NCBI RefSeq assembly: GCF_011075055.1
Contig: NC_058146.1
Coordinates: 6,076,001 to 6,140,000 of the forward strand
Origin: Mangifera indica
Lineage: Eukaryota; Streptophyta; Magnoliopsida; Sapindales; Anacardiaceae
Length of the DNA: 64,000 nucleotides
Reading direction: 5' to 3'
Each line of letters opens with the position of its first letter. Position 1 is the stretch's first letter. The notes under the pieces are model-generated. The model was not told where the DNA came from and did not search any database. It saw nothing but the letters and a program-made list of their open reading frames with translations. The translations under genes were made by a program, and so were the position numbers. Below, piece after piece: positions 1 to 11,483 of this stretch.

Positions 1-3
1 CAC

Positions 4-486
4 CTCAGAAACCGGACTATGAGAAGGATCCGACAAATGCGGAGGCAAAGAGCCCGAATGCAAAGATCTCGCCGCCGCCGCCCTTTCTCTCTCTCTCGCT
101 CTCGCCTCTCTTCTCAATCTCCTCTCATCAAACTCACCGCCACCACTCTCTTTAACTTTTGGTGACGGCATCTCGTTCATTTCCCACAAAGTAGCCGCCA
201 ATTTCCTCGCCGAAACCGGCTGCTGCAACTGTTGCTTACTTTTCCCGCCGCCGCCACTTTCACTGTGCAAGTCCACCGCACGTAATGCGGCCGCGGAAGA
301 TGGCGTCCGCATAAGCCTCCATGTGGGTACCGGCGTACTGGATCCCCCCCTTTTCCCAATGAGAATCGCGCGCTTAAACCGATAGTTCTGAATAATTGAC
401 GACGAAGCCGAAGAAGGCGAAGGTGAACAGGCACGTTTTCGGATTTTCCCAGGAAGAAAATTAGTGTTGTTTTGTCTTAACATCAT
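4..486 (-). CDS. Golgin/USO1-like coiled-coil protein, exon 1 only (copy A)
   Basis: This is the first coding exon, 161 codons, of the same gene found complete at 25433-28150. It starts with a Met-Met pair at 486 and ends with a GT donor just inside the left edge of the window. It carries the conserved block VSARKLAATLWEMNEMPSP and a basic, Ser/Pro-rich amino end. I see no coding difference from copy B. Exons 2 and 3 would lie to the left of base 1, outside the window, so whether this copy is whole cannot be judged here. If the 7.7-kb block is an assembly duplicate, this is an allele and not a second gene. Confidence 0.85.
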
Positions 487-3400
487 TAAAACTTAGATCT
501 GAAAGGCAAGCTTAACATGAAGAAGAAAGAGAGTAGCAAAATCACCGAGGGGAAATGAAAAGAGCGTGAGGAGATCAACAAAGGGTGAAGGGGACAAGAA
601 GAAGTGAGAAATTTGAGGTGAATGGAGAGGCGTTTGATTGCTTCCACTAGTTACAGACTTTACAAACTTTGATTCTTTTTTTTTTTTTTGAAAAGAAAAG
701 AGGAAAGAGAAGGACGAGAGAGAAAACAGAGATGGTGGAGATCAGTGAGATTAACACGTGTTATTTTTTAATTTGCTGATGTGTTCAAAAGCATGGATTT
801 GATTATGATTGATGTTTGGTGTTCATCATACTTATGGCCCCTTCCCTTTGGGGATATTTTCAAATTGAAATAAAGAAGTACAGTAATTTAAAATTATTAA
901 ATTATATAATAATATATATAAATATATATTTATGTATTTAAAATAAATATATATAATTTTATTAATTTTGGGTAATTTAGTTTAACAATCTACTCCTCTT
1001 GCCAAAATAGGCATGCAGCCAACTGCCAACCACCAACAGCCTCAGTGTTTGGTGCCTCTTGGCAAACAATAACCAGAGTTCTGTCAGCACAATTAGACAT
1101 GACAAATGGGATGGGCTGGTTATCTCCGATCTTAAGCACGAAAACATAGTTTAACTCAAAAGGATATGGCTGATATTATAATGAGTTGTGTCAGTCAGAC
1201 CTGTGGCTTTTTAAGGGCTGGTCTTGCGCCTGCACATTGGGCCATGGGTTCGCTAGATTTATTATTATTTACATAATTATTAAAAAATTAATTTAATAAT
1301 AATTATAATATAAAAGTTATATTTTTAATTAAAATTCCCACAACCTGACCCTACATAGGTATGGTCAGGTTGTGGGTTTTATATATTTTCAAGCAATGTG
1401 CCTTGAATATTTGTAACTTGTATAGACCTTAAACTCGATCTAATCCATTGACATCTTTAGTTGCAATACTCGATTTATAACAAGTGTTGTTTAGACACAA
1501 GAGTCTCGTGAGTTCACCCTGTGAGCTTCTCATTCAACTTATTTTCAAACACAATAAGATTATGTATATATATTTTGAGTATATAAATAAATATATATTT
1601 AATTTATATTATCAAGTGATCAATAAATTTAAATTAAAACTAAAATAATATATAATTATATAATGATAAATATTAAATATGTATTTATTTATGTATTCAA
1701 AATATATAAACATAATATTACTCTTTTAATAGTTTAAAAAAGGTTTGGGTTTAAGATTGTCAATGGTCTTATAACATCAAACTTTAGTATAATTTGATGA
1801 TGGAGTTGATTAGCCTATGGAAAATAACAATCCAACATAGTAAAAAAAAATAAAATTACCATCTGTGTCAGTGCCACTAGACTTGAAAATATATTAAACA
1901 AATTAGTCTTAGAGCTATGGCATCACAAAATCACCTCTAATCATTAACTTGAAACAATGTCAAAAATAAGATTGTTTGAGCTTAATGTTCTCTAGCTTTG
2001 ATCTAAAAACTACAAAATCTACCAACCAATTTCTCACCTTCACCTATACAAAACCATTCAACAAACAAAAAGGTTTAAGGATTTAGTTTTTCATAGGTTT
2101 AGGGTTGAACTCAAATCAAGTTTTTTCAAATTCAAAAAAGAGTTTGGTTAAAACAAACTCGAGATTAAATTCAAGTTTGAGAGTTAAATATTTTTAAACT
2201 CAATCTTTAAGGATGTACGAATTTTCACACTTACAAAATTGAACAATATGAATAAATCAATGAAAACAATATTATTTTGATCAGTACGTATAAAATGATA
2301 TTATTTTACCCTGTTATAGTTTTTTTTTTTTTTTCAGTGTAACCCAAGATTTTATTGTTTGAAATGAATCATAAATCTTAGGTTTAAATATAGAAGGATA
2401 CCCATAAATACACAACATCAAATAGTTTCTTCTTACCAAACTAATTTAAATAAATGTGAATCATACTCAATTGCACAAAAGTTATGGGGCATAACTGTTT
2501 TAAAGCTCAAAACAATAAAACCTACTAAATAAAACACCAACATCCTTGGGTACATCAACATTAATTATTCATAAATCCTGTAAAAAAGATAGTAAAAATT
2601 TTAAATGAAATTAAAGGAGATTTGGTTCAACCACCTTGAGGTAGCTCTTGGCAAAATTAATTAAAAGCCAAAAGACTAATTCCCACCCAAGGATTGTTGA
2701 AATGATAATTTTTATCTTTTAAGTTTTAAAAAACCAAATTTCCGCCTGTCATCTACTTTGTTATTAAATTCATTAAGTAAAAAAGCAAGAAAGTCATTTT
2801 GTATAAATATTTCCATTTTATTTTTCTTTTCAAAATGACATATGTTTAGGGGTGAATCACAATTTTTAAAAATGTTTGAGGTGTTAATAAAAATTTTCAA
2901 GAGGTTTTTAGAAATTTTAGGGGTGCTTGAGATTTTTAAAATTTTACTATGCCCTTTAGCAGTTTCAAAAATGACTATTATACCCCTAAAAACAATCAAA
3001 ATGTAATATTTAAGGTTGGCTAGAGGTTTTTATTTTTTAAAGGGTTTAATATATTAGTTTTAAACTAGTAAGGATGTATTGGTAATTTGATATTTATATT
3101 AATTATTAATGATATTTTTGTAATTTCAATAAAAATGTAAAAATTTCATTCTATAAAAACCAAACAAAATTTATTATCAAAAGTAAATGGTCGTTACTAA
3201 ACTCAAGATTTACCTATTCAGTATGATTGATTCGACTAAAAAGATAGTCTAACTCTAATAGAATCATTTTTTACAAAAAAAAATGAAACTCAAATAGCAA
3301 AAATTTATAATTTTATAAAACTATGGTTGGAAAGTTGTGATTCAAAAATATATTAATTAATATTTATGGCTTATTTGTATGGTTCAACAATATTTATGTG

Positions 3401-5310
3401 CTTAATAAACAATCACATGTAGGGATTATGATAATGAGTTAATGAGGGTTGATTGGATTAGATTATGACATGTGTTCCTCAAAAGCTTATACAATATTAA
3501 ATCTTTTTAAAAATAAAATTTGGCACCTCTTTTAGGGTTTTACTAAATTACAAGTAAATTTGGTTTTGAAGTTCATTAGAAGTTATCCTGTAAGCTTAAG
3601 TAGTTTTACCTATCTACCATTTCTATATTGTGAGATGGGTTCTATTTATCTATTAATCTTTATAATATCAAATTAAGAAATAAATAAATATCCAATAAAT
3701 TTACATTGATAGTTCAAAGAAAAAATAATTAATAATAATAATAATAATTGTATAAATTTATTTTATTATCTGATGATGTGATAATATTTGATTGTATGAT
3801 TTTAAAGTGAGAAAAAAAAAAAAATAATTATATCATCTAATTATAAGCTACTATCTTAATTTGTATATATAAGTTTGTATAATTTATTTATACACTACTT
3901 ATTTGTCTCAACTTGAATTAAATGTGATTGATGAAAAAATTCAATTGTATGATACTCAAATTTTTACCCAATAAACAATTATGATAATTTAAATCGTCCT
4001 AATAACATTAGACACACGTGTGGGATACATTAAATGTAAAGTGGAAAATGACGCTTTTTTAATGTGTCATGAACATAGTTCTTGATTGTCACATGTTATT
4101 CATCTACGTGGAAAAGTGAATAATTTCTAGAATCCTACTCACACTTTAAAAATTAAGGGCAATTATATATGATCAAATTTATCCTTGGCAAAATATACGA
4201 GATCTACATTAGAAAAGCGTTTAGCCATTGCATAATTAACAATTAGTTATATGAATAGTAACTAGATATATACCAATTATATGCTAGGTGATTTCAAATA
4301 CAAGTAGAAGCTCGTGTCTTAAGTAGTTAGAAGAGTGGGTCTTGATAATTCTAATTGCTTTGTTTCCATAATCTCGTTGACGTGCTATTTATATCTCATA
4401 TTTTTGTGGAATAACCTTCAACCTTCATTGCTTTTCTTTATAAAATAACAATTATCTCCTATCTTTTAAGATGACACTATAACAAATGTTCTTAGAAACT
4501 AATTTGATTATACATCTTGATTTAAAGTACTAAAATTTAGGTAGATCTTTTCATGTAATTACACGTTTATCATTTTCTCTTGCTTTATAAATACAAGATC
4601 GTACAAAGGAAAAATGACAACATTTTTGTATTTGAAACAATTATCCTGTTGAATTTTCTTAAAAAAATAATATAATAGTTGACGTAGACTTCCGATCAAT
4701 AAACTAAATTACTTTAAAAATCTCATTTTATTAAATATTACTTTCATAAAATTACATCTCTAATCTATGTACTTCTTATTGGAGGAATTTTCACCACCAA
4801 CAACCAAATTATTTAGCTCTCAACTGTTTTGCAAGCTTACAATGAAATAATGAATAATTATTGTAGCCAGAGTTTCTTCATATTCTTCCTTGGGGATCAT
4901 TTAGTATTAAACCTGGTCACTTTGTTCTAAAAGTATTAAAACTATTTTTATATTTATCAAAATCATCCTAATAATATAAAATATCCCCATTGAAAATAGA
5001 GATATCCATGGGTCGAGTCATTTTTGGTGTAACAAATTGGCTCATGTATGAGTCAGCCCAAAGCCACAGGGCATTTCAATAAGGAATTTTCACCATTCAA
5101 TATAATATAGTAATATTCTAAAAAAAAAAAAAAGTTATGATATCACCCACTTGCTCCAAGGTCAAGAACAGTACAAGGAATTTTTTTAGCCTTTTACTAG
5201 GTCCCCATCTCATCATTTTCGCCTTTAGCCCACCTTCCTCAGCTTTACACTTCCACATTCTTTTTAATTTGTTCTCTCTCACTCACTCTTCCAAAATCAT
5301 TTCTTCAACA
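487..5310. other. Divergent intergenic region, copy A
   Basis: This 4.8-kb AT-rich stretch lies between the divergent golgin-like and S28 genes. No gene is supported. It holds AT-rich palindromic MITE-like DNA (about 890-965 and 1560-1720), a perfect hairpin at 1337-1376, a stretch of degenerate CAAACTCGAG-type repeat (about 2080-2215), and homopolymer tracts. A 95-codon minus-strand frame at 2712-2999 resembles no family known to me and sits in low-complexity DNA. Everything here is repeated at 28151-32979. Confidence 0.7.
1337..1376. repeat. Perfect 14-bp inverted repeat with 12-base loop (copy A)
   Basis: CCCACAACCTGACC at 1337-1350 is matched by its exact reverse complement at 1363-1376. 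The arms are GC-richer than the surroundings. The same hairpin is at 29002-29041 in copy B. It is too short for a typical plant pre-miRNA and lies far from either gene; it may be the relic of a palindromic transposable element. Confidence 0.85.
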
Positions 5311-7561
5311 ATGGAGGTCGCCTTTTTGCTTTTGCTGTTTTCTCTCTTTTCTTTATCCTCCTCAGAAGCCAAAGTAATTCCCAGGTTTCCTTCAAAGCTT
5401 TCAGCTTCTGATTCTGCAAATACAAATCATCAGCCTTTCAAAACAAAATACTTCAGTCAGATACTCGACCACTTTAATTTCAATCCCCAAAGTTACCAAA
5501 CTTTCCAGCAAAAATACTTATCAACGACTCCTTCTGGGGCGGCGCCACCAACAATTCTCCAATCTTTGTTTACACCGGCAATGAAGGAGACATTAACTGG
5601 TTCGCTCAGAACACTGGCTTCATGTTCGACATAGCTCCTCATTTTAAAGCCCTTCTTGTTTTTCTTGAGGTGACTCTTCTTCTTCATTTCTAAATGTAGA
5701 TCTGTACAAATGTATATATGTTTGGTTGCCAAGAAAATTTTGCAAATTGCAGCACAGGTTTTATGGAAAATCTATTCCGTTTGGAGGTGATAAAAAGATT
5801 GCTTATAGCAATTCAAGCACGCTCGGATATTTAAGTTCGACACAGGCGTTGGCGGATTATGCAACTTTGATTATCGATTTGAAGAAGAATTTGTCTGCAA
5901 CTGAGTCTCCTGTGGTGGTTTTTGGAGGTCCTATGGAGGAAGTATGATTCTTACTACTTACATTATTTAATACATGAATGATTAACATTTTCCAGCTAAA
6001 GGTTGTCCTGCAATCTATATGTATATATGATTCCCGATCTGTGAAATCAGTATTAAAATGGAAATGATTTGGCATGGCAGTGCTGGCAGCGTGGTTTAGG
6101 CTGAAATATCCTCATGTCGCCATTGGAGCATTGGCGTCTTCTGCTCCAATCCTCAGCTTCGAAAACATAATTTCCCCATATAGTTTCAATCGCATTATCA
6201 CCAGAGACTTCAGGGTATCTTTCTTTCTCTTTCTTTGGAGCTGTTGTCACCATTTTTATTCCCTTTATCCATGCTTCATGACTTTATTGATGTGATGTAG
6301 ATAAGGTTTTTTTCTTCTGGTATATACATATCTTCATTTAGATATTTGTAGGGAGATTTTTTTTAGAAATTGAATTGAAATCAATTACTTTCTATCTTCG
6401 AAATGGACCTCTAAATACTATTAAAGTAGATGATTTTAATAATATTTTATTATAAAAATTAAAAAATTATTTAAAATAAATTATTTAAAAAATTATTTAA
6501 AAATAAATAATTATCATATTTTGATAAAAATAAATATTGTAATTAAAAGTAATAAAAAAATATTAATAAATTAATTTATTTAAATATCCTTAAAATAATT
6601 ATTTTAAAATATTTTTATATTATTTATTATATTAATTGAAAACAAGTTTATTTTTATCTTAAAAATTAATAAATAAAAATAAAGTTATCTTGATAATATT
6701 TTAATGTTTAAGATAAAGTTAGTAATTAGATTACTGACTATATTATTTGTTTACATTACTATTAATAATAAAATATATTATAATATTTTATTATTAATAT
6801 ATCAAATAAAGTAATAATATAAATAATAAAAGTTAAATTATCTAGAATAATTTTTTTATTGATTAGAACTAAACTACCTCTTTATGTGAACAGAAGAGGA
6901 TCCAAGGTGGTAAAGAGATTTCCTAACTTGTCTAATTTTATTTGCATGTGAAAAATAAATAAATCAGAGTGAAAGCGAAAATTGTTACAAAGTGATAAAA
7001 GGATCGTGGCAGAAGATTGAAGAGAAAGCAAGGCAACATGGAGGTCTTGAAGAACTCAGAAAATCTTTTAGAATATGCAAGTAAGATCAGGAACACTTAT
7101 CAATAGATAAATAAATTATTAAATAATATATAAATATATCTAATAATTTAATTATTTATAATTGCAGAAATTATATCAGTGTTGATGCCCTGGAAAGTTG
7201 GCTTTCTACGGCTTATATTTACACAGCAATGACAGATTATCCAACACCTTCCAATTTTCTCAGCCCCTTGCCAGCTTATCCAGTAAAGCAGGTTTTTTAA
7301 AAAATTTATTTTGATTAAAATTTGTAGATTTTTTAATATTGGATAATTAATATCAATGTCAAAGCAAGAAGAAAGAGTGTTGACCTTTGACTACGATGGA
7401 TGCAGATGTGTAAAGCAATCGATGATCGGACGGCTGGAAATGACATGTTTGCCAAGTTGTACGGTGCACTGAACATATACTACAATTACAGTGGAAGTTC
7501 CACGTGTTTTAATCTGGACGATGATTCTGATCCTCACGGCCTTGGAGAATGGTCTTGGCAG
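5311..7561 (+). pseudogene. S28 Pro-X carboxypeptidase-like gene, exons 1-6, frameshifted (copy A)
   Basis: This duplicates the start of the intact gene at 32980-38210. Exons: 5311-5669, 5753-5941, 6081-6214, 6968-7080, 7168-7291, 7406-7561; the remaining four would fall in the gap or beyond. Two single-base deletions relative to copy B break the frame: one A near 5520 in exon 1, leading to a stop at 5632-5634, and one T near 5929 in exon 2, inside the GGSYGG nucleophile elbow. As written, no active enzyme could be made. It keeps Arg in the HRFYG motif, where copy B has Gly. Both deletions are of the kind made by uncorrected long reads, and the copy borders a gap, so a sequence error in an allele is as likely as true decay. 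Confidence 0.8.
6415..6885. mobile_element. AT-rich MITE-like element in S28 intron 3 (copy A)
   Basis: The block around 6590-6680 closely matches, in reverse complement, the element at 45295-45746 upstream of the B3 gene, for example TATTATATTAATTGAAAACA against the opposite strand near 45535-45555. Edges are approximate. It carries no coding sequence. The same insertion is present in copy B at about 34085-34555, so it predates the duplication. Confidence 0.55.
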
Positions 7562-7708
7562 GTAAAATATTAAAAATATTTTTAGGAACATAAAAACATT
7601 TAGTTTGATTTACACACTATAATTACAAATAGGATATAAGATATAAGATATATCATATTTTTTATTAGTTTAAAAAATTAGTAATTATTATTCATGATTA
7701 AGTTTAAA

Positions 7709-8208
7709 NNNNNNNNNNNNNNNNNNNNNNNNNNNNNNNNNNNNNNNNNNNNNNNNNNNNNNNNNNNNNNNNNNNNNNNNNNNNNNNNNNNNNNNNNNNN
7801 NNNNNNNNNNNNNNNNNNNNNNNNNNNNNNNNNNNNNNNNNNNNNNNNNNNNNNNNNNNNNNNNNNNNNNNNNNNNNNNNNNNNNNNNNNNNNNNNNNNN
7901 NNNNNNNNNNNNNNNNNNNNNNNNNNNNNNNNNNNNNNNNNNNNNNNNNNNNNNNNNNNNNNNNNNNNNNNNNNNNNNNNNNNNNNNNNNNNNNNNNNNN
8001 NNNNNNNNNNNNNNNNNNNNNNNNNNNNNNNNNNNNNNNNNNNNNNNNNNNNNNNNNNNNNNNNNNNNNNNNNNNNNNNNNNNNNNNNNNNNNNNNNNNN
8101 NNNNNNNNNNNNNNNNNNNNNNNNNNNNNNNNNNNNNNNNNNNNNNNNNNNNNNNNNNNNNNNNNNNNNNNNNNNNNNNNNNNNNNNNNNNNNNNNNNNN
8201 NNNNNNNN
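7709..8208. other. Assembly gap, 500 N
   Basis: There are exactly 500 N, a conventional placeholder for a gap of unknown size. The left contig ends in intron 6 of the S28 peptidase copy A and the right contig begins within an intron of the LETM1-like gene, so both genes are cut here. Open frames drawn through the N run are meaningless. Confidence 0.99.
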
Positions 8209-8399
8209 TTTCTCCTACATAAGTATGTTATTGAAATCATTTTACATCACTGGGAAAAATTAAAATAAAAAATCACTTTTAAATGAAATGCTTAACATGA
8301 CAGATGATGGTGACTATGCTAAATTCCTGTACTGTTCTGCATGGATGCACTATCAACATTTAAAACCTGTTATCCAAAGTATACAATGATTTACTGCAG

Positions 8400-11300
8400 G
8401 TTTTGGAGAGAGATTTGGCAATATTTGGATTCTTTATTGCCTTAGGCAGAAGTACACAGTCCTTTCTATCTGTAAATGGATTTGATGTCATAGACGATCC
8501 CCTTGAAGGCTTCATTAGGTAACTTTTGGTATATCACAAGTTTCTTTTCTTTCAGGTCTATTTTGCGTTTTATGGTTTCTGTGTTTGTACTCAGTTTCTG
8601 GTTCCTTGATGTAGGTACCTTATTGGAGGCAGTGTGTTATACTATCCTCAACTCTCAACAATAAGTTCTTATCAATTGTATGTGGAGGTCAGCATGTATG
8701 GTTATTCCCAACACATAAACGTGCTTCATGTTGAATTTTTGTAACCCATCATGCCTTTCAATTGACAGGTAGTTTGTGAAGTGCTGGATTGGCTTCCTTT
8801 CTATAATGGTAACATTGGCACCCCAAGACAGTCCCATGGCCACAAAAGCAAACGAGAAGGTCCCCCTAATGCTGAAGCTATCCCCAAGTATTAGATGTGT
8901 GCTCTCATTGGATTCAGAGCTTTATTAAATACAGTAATTGGCTGGAGAACCCTTCAAATGTTAAGGCAGCAAAATTCTTGTCCAGGGGGTAATATAGCTT
9001 ATTGTTCTCTATTTATAGAATGATGCAGGATCTAATATAAATAAAGTAATTTTAACAATCTTCCATCTTTAATGTCTAGGCATAACAAGTTGACAGACTG
9101 CATGAAAGAATTTGGCATGTCAAAGTGAGCTGATTTTTTTTTTTTATATAATTCTCTCTTTTCCTCTTTCTCTCATATGCACATAGATTCACAATTCTTA
9201 CAGGGATATGATATGGAATCAGTAATAATATTGTCTGAATGTATAAACTGGTCAATGAAATATTGGTTACACATCAATATTTACAACTTGCAAGATTCTT
9301 GAAGAGCTGTCAGAATGCTTTACTGTTTGAGGAGGTTTGAATTCAACCAGTATGAAAAAAGCAATATTCTGAGAGTTTGAGGAGAGTCCTAGGAAGATTC
9401 TATTAAAGTTGGAATAAGATTCTCAGAGGCAGTATTTTTTAGTTGATAAACTGCTATCGGAGTTTCATGAACCATTTTCGTATTGCAGTGATTTGTTTTT
9501 CTTCTTCTTCTTCTTCTTTTTTTAATTCAAGATTTTATATTGTTATTGTTGATTTATTTGAACTCTGTAGTATAGAAAATTTTGTAACCCCATTTTTCTC
9601 GTGTTAAATATTTGTCACAATTATAGGAACATTATAATTTTTAAATTGTTAGTGTTTTCAGATAATCCTTACACAGAAAATGTCTTGCAGAAGTGAGATG
9701 ACAGAGAGCACTGAATCTGGAATCATTCACCAGCTGAGAAAGATTCAGATTCTTTTGATAAGGTTGATCTTTTCCATTAAATATATTTCATTTACAAATC
9801 TAGCATATCTAATAGTATTATGTCAATTACTTTGTTATGCCTCTCCTGCTAGATTTTTGCCAAGGGATTTCAAAATACTAGCATTCAAGCTGATCAATTA
9901 GTCATCAACTATGCATTATAACCTAATCTTTCAAATATTATTCTTTAAACAAATTTAACAAGTTGTGAAGTTAGCATAGTAATTTAGTGAGATATTGTGT
10001 TTCTTTGGCTGGTGAACTATTTGTGGAAGATTTTTCCATCACATTGAAAGGCCAACTTTGCTAAGTAGTTGAAATTGTGGTTTGAACTTGGTTTGCTTTT
10101 AGGTTTTTAAATCGCTTCAATAAATTAATCTTTTGAGATTTTGAAGATTTCATGTTAGGAATAATAGTAATTCATAAGCACTTCTAGTAGTAGATAATAA
10201 TGTAACTGTCTTTTTACTTGGATAAGAGTATGATTACGAAAAAACAACTGGAAAGACACTACCTGTTCTAAATGGGTAGAAGTTAATTGTTGGCTTCTGT
10301 GTTGGACTTAGGGATATACATGTAAGCAATAGAATCCTTCACAAGCTAAGCATCATTGCTTTAGCATTTATACTCATGTTGAAAAATGCTCATTTAGCAT
10401 TTTTCAGTGGGCTGATATTTGAGACCATATGATGCTATTTTTTAAATGCTTAAAAATAAATAAACTATGGTGTTCACTGGGTTTTGTGACTTGGTATTGA
10501 TTAATTTCCATCAGTAAACAAAATCTTCTGTAATTACTCAGAAACTGTAAGGTTCTGATCAGAAAGTACACTGCATGATTAATGAATTTGATATTAAAAT
10601 TAAGTACCGGTAATTTAACTCCTCTCAGTTGTATCATTTTACCTATATTTGGAAGCATGACTATAAAGGCTGACTTCATCTGTTTCAAGATTTAACATGT
10701 CTCAAAATTTGCCTACTGCAATATGCTCTGTATGGGTGGCCTTTCAATATTGGTGTTTAACCTGTATATGTGGGTTTAGCTTCCTATATGCTAGTCCTGC
10801 TATGCCGCCTTTATTCTGATTATGCAGTGTCATTTACATTCAATGTTAGGCATTGGAGAGTGTTGAAGAAGCTCTGATAAGACTTGAAAAATTGCTTCAA
10901 GAACTGCATTTGGCAAGTTCTAGTTCTGGAAAAGAGCAACTGAAAGCTGCCTGTTCTGATCTTGAGAAAATAAGAAAACTTAAGAAGGAGACTGAGTTCC
11001 TAGAGGCTTCTTTCAGAGCAAAAGTAGCTTCTCTTAAGCAGGCATTAAACACTTTCTTTTATTTACAATCATGCACCAAAAAACATTCTTTATTTGCTTT
11101 ATTTTTCAGTTGAGACATTCTTTTTTTCTTAAAAATAAATATTGGTTGTACTTCAAAATAATACCCATGATTTGTCTTTTATGTTTATTACTATCAGTAA
11201 TATGTTTTCAATGAATAAGTATGTTAATCACATACCTGTAGACCAGGAACCATCTAAGTTCAATGCTCTTTGGAAACTTCTGTTCCTATTAATAGTCTGG

Positions 11301-11452
11301 TTGCTCATATTACTTTTGCTACACTTCTTCAAAGTGTGATCCTAATAAATCCTTGCTGATTAATCATTTTAACATCAAGTAGTAATTCAGCACTCTAGTA
11401 CTCCCCTGTTCCGAAGAAGTCAGTGAAATAGGAAGCTCTTTGCTGGTTTTTT

Positions 11453-11483
<31 letters not shown>

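Larger units (their letters stand above)
1..7708 (+). repeat. 7.7-kb direct duplicate, copy A (partner 27665-35384)
   Basis: Base 1 aligns with base 27665 and the match runs without a break to the N gap; the coordinate offset drifts only from 27664 to 27671, so the copies differ by scattered substitutions and one- or few-base indels. The same genes, introns, MITEs, a perfect hairpin and the poly-T and poly-A tracts are present in both. The copy stops inside intron 6 of the peptidase gene exactly where the 500-N gap begins. This is what an allelic contig or an unmerged contig-end overlap looks like; a recent true tandem duplication is the alternative. Confidence 0.95.

Noticed and set aside
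1337..1376. Hairpin as a microRNA precursor
   Set aside because: A 14-bp stem is too short for a plant pre-miRNA and the sequence matches no miRNA that I recognise.
2712..2999. 95-codon minus-strand frame, repeated at 30415-30666
   Set aside because: A small indel between the two copies changes the end of the frame and it lies in low-complexity AT-rich DNA; no family recognised.
7694..8263. Open frames running through the N block on both strands
   Set aside because: They are made of undetermined bases and have no coding meaning.
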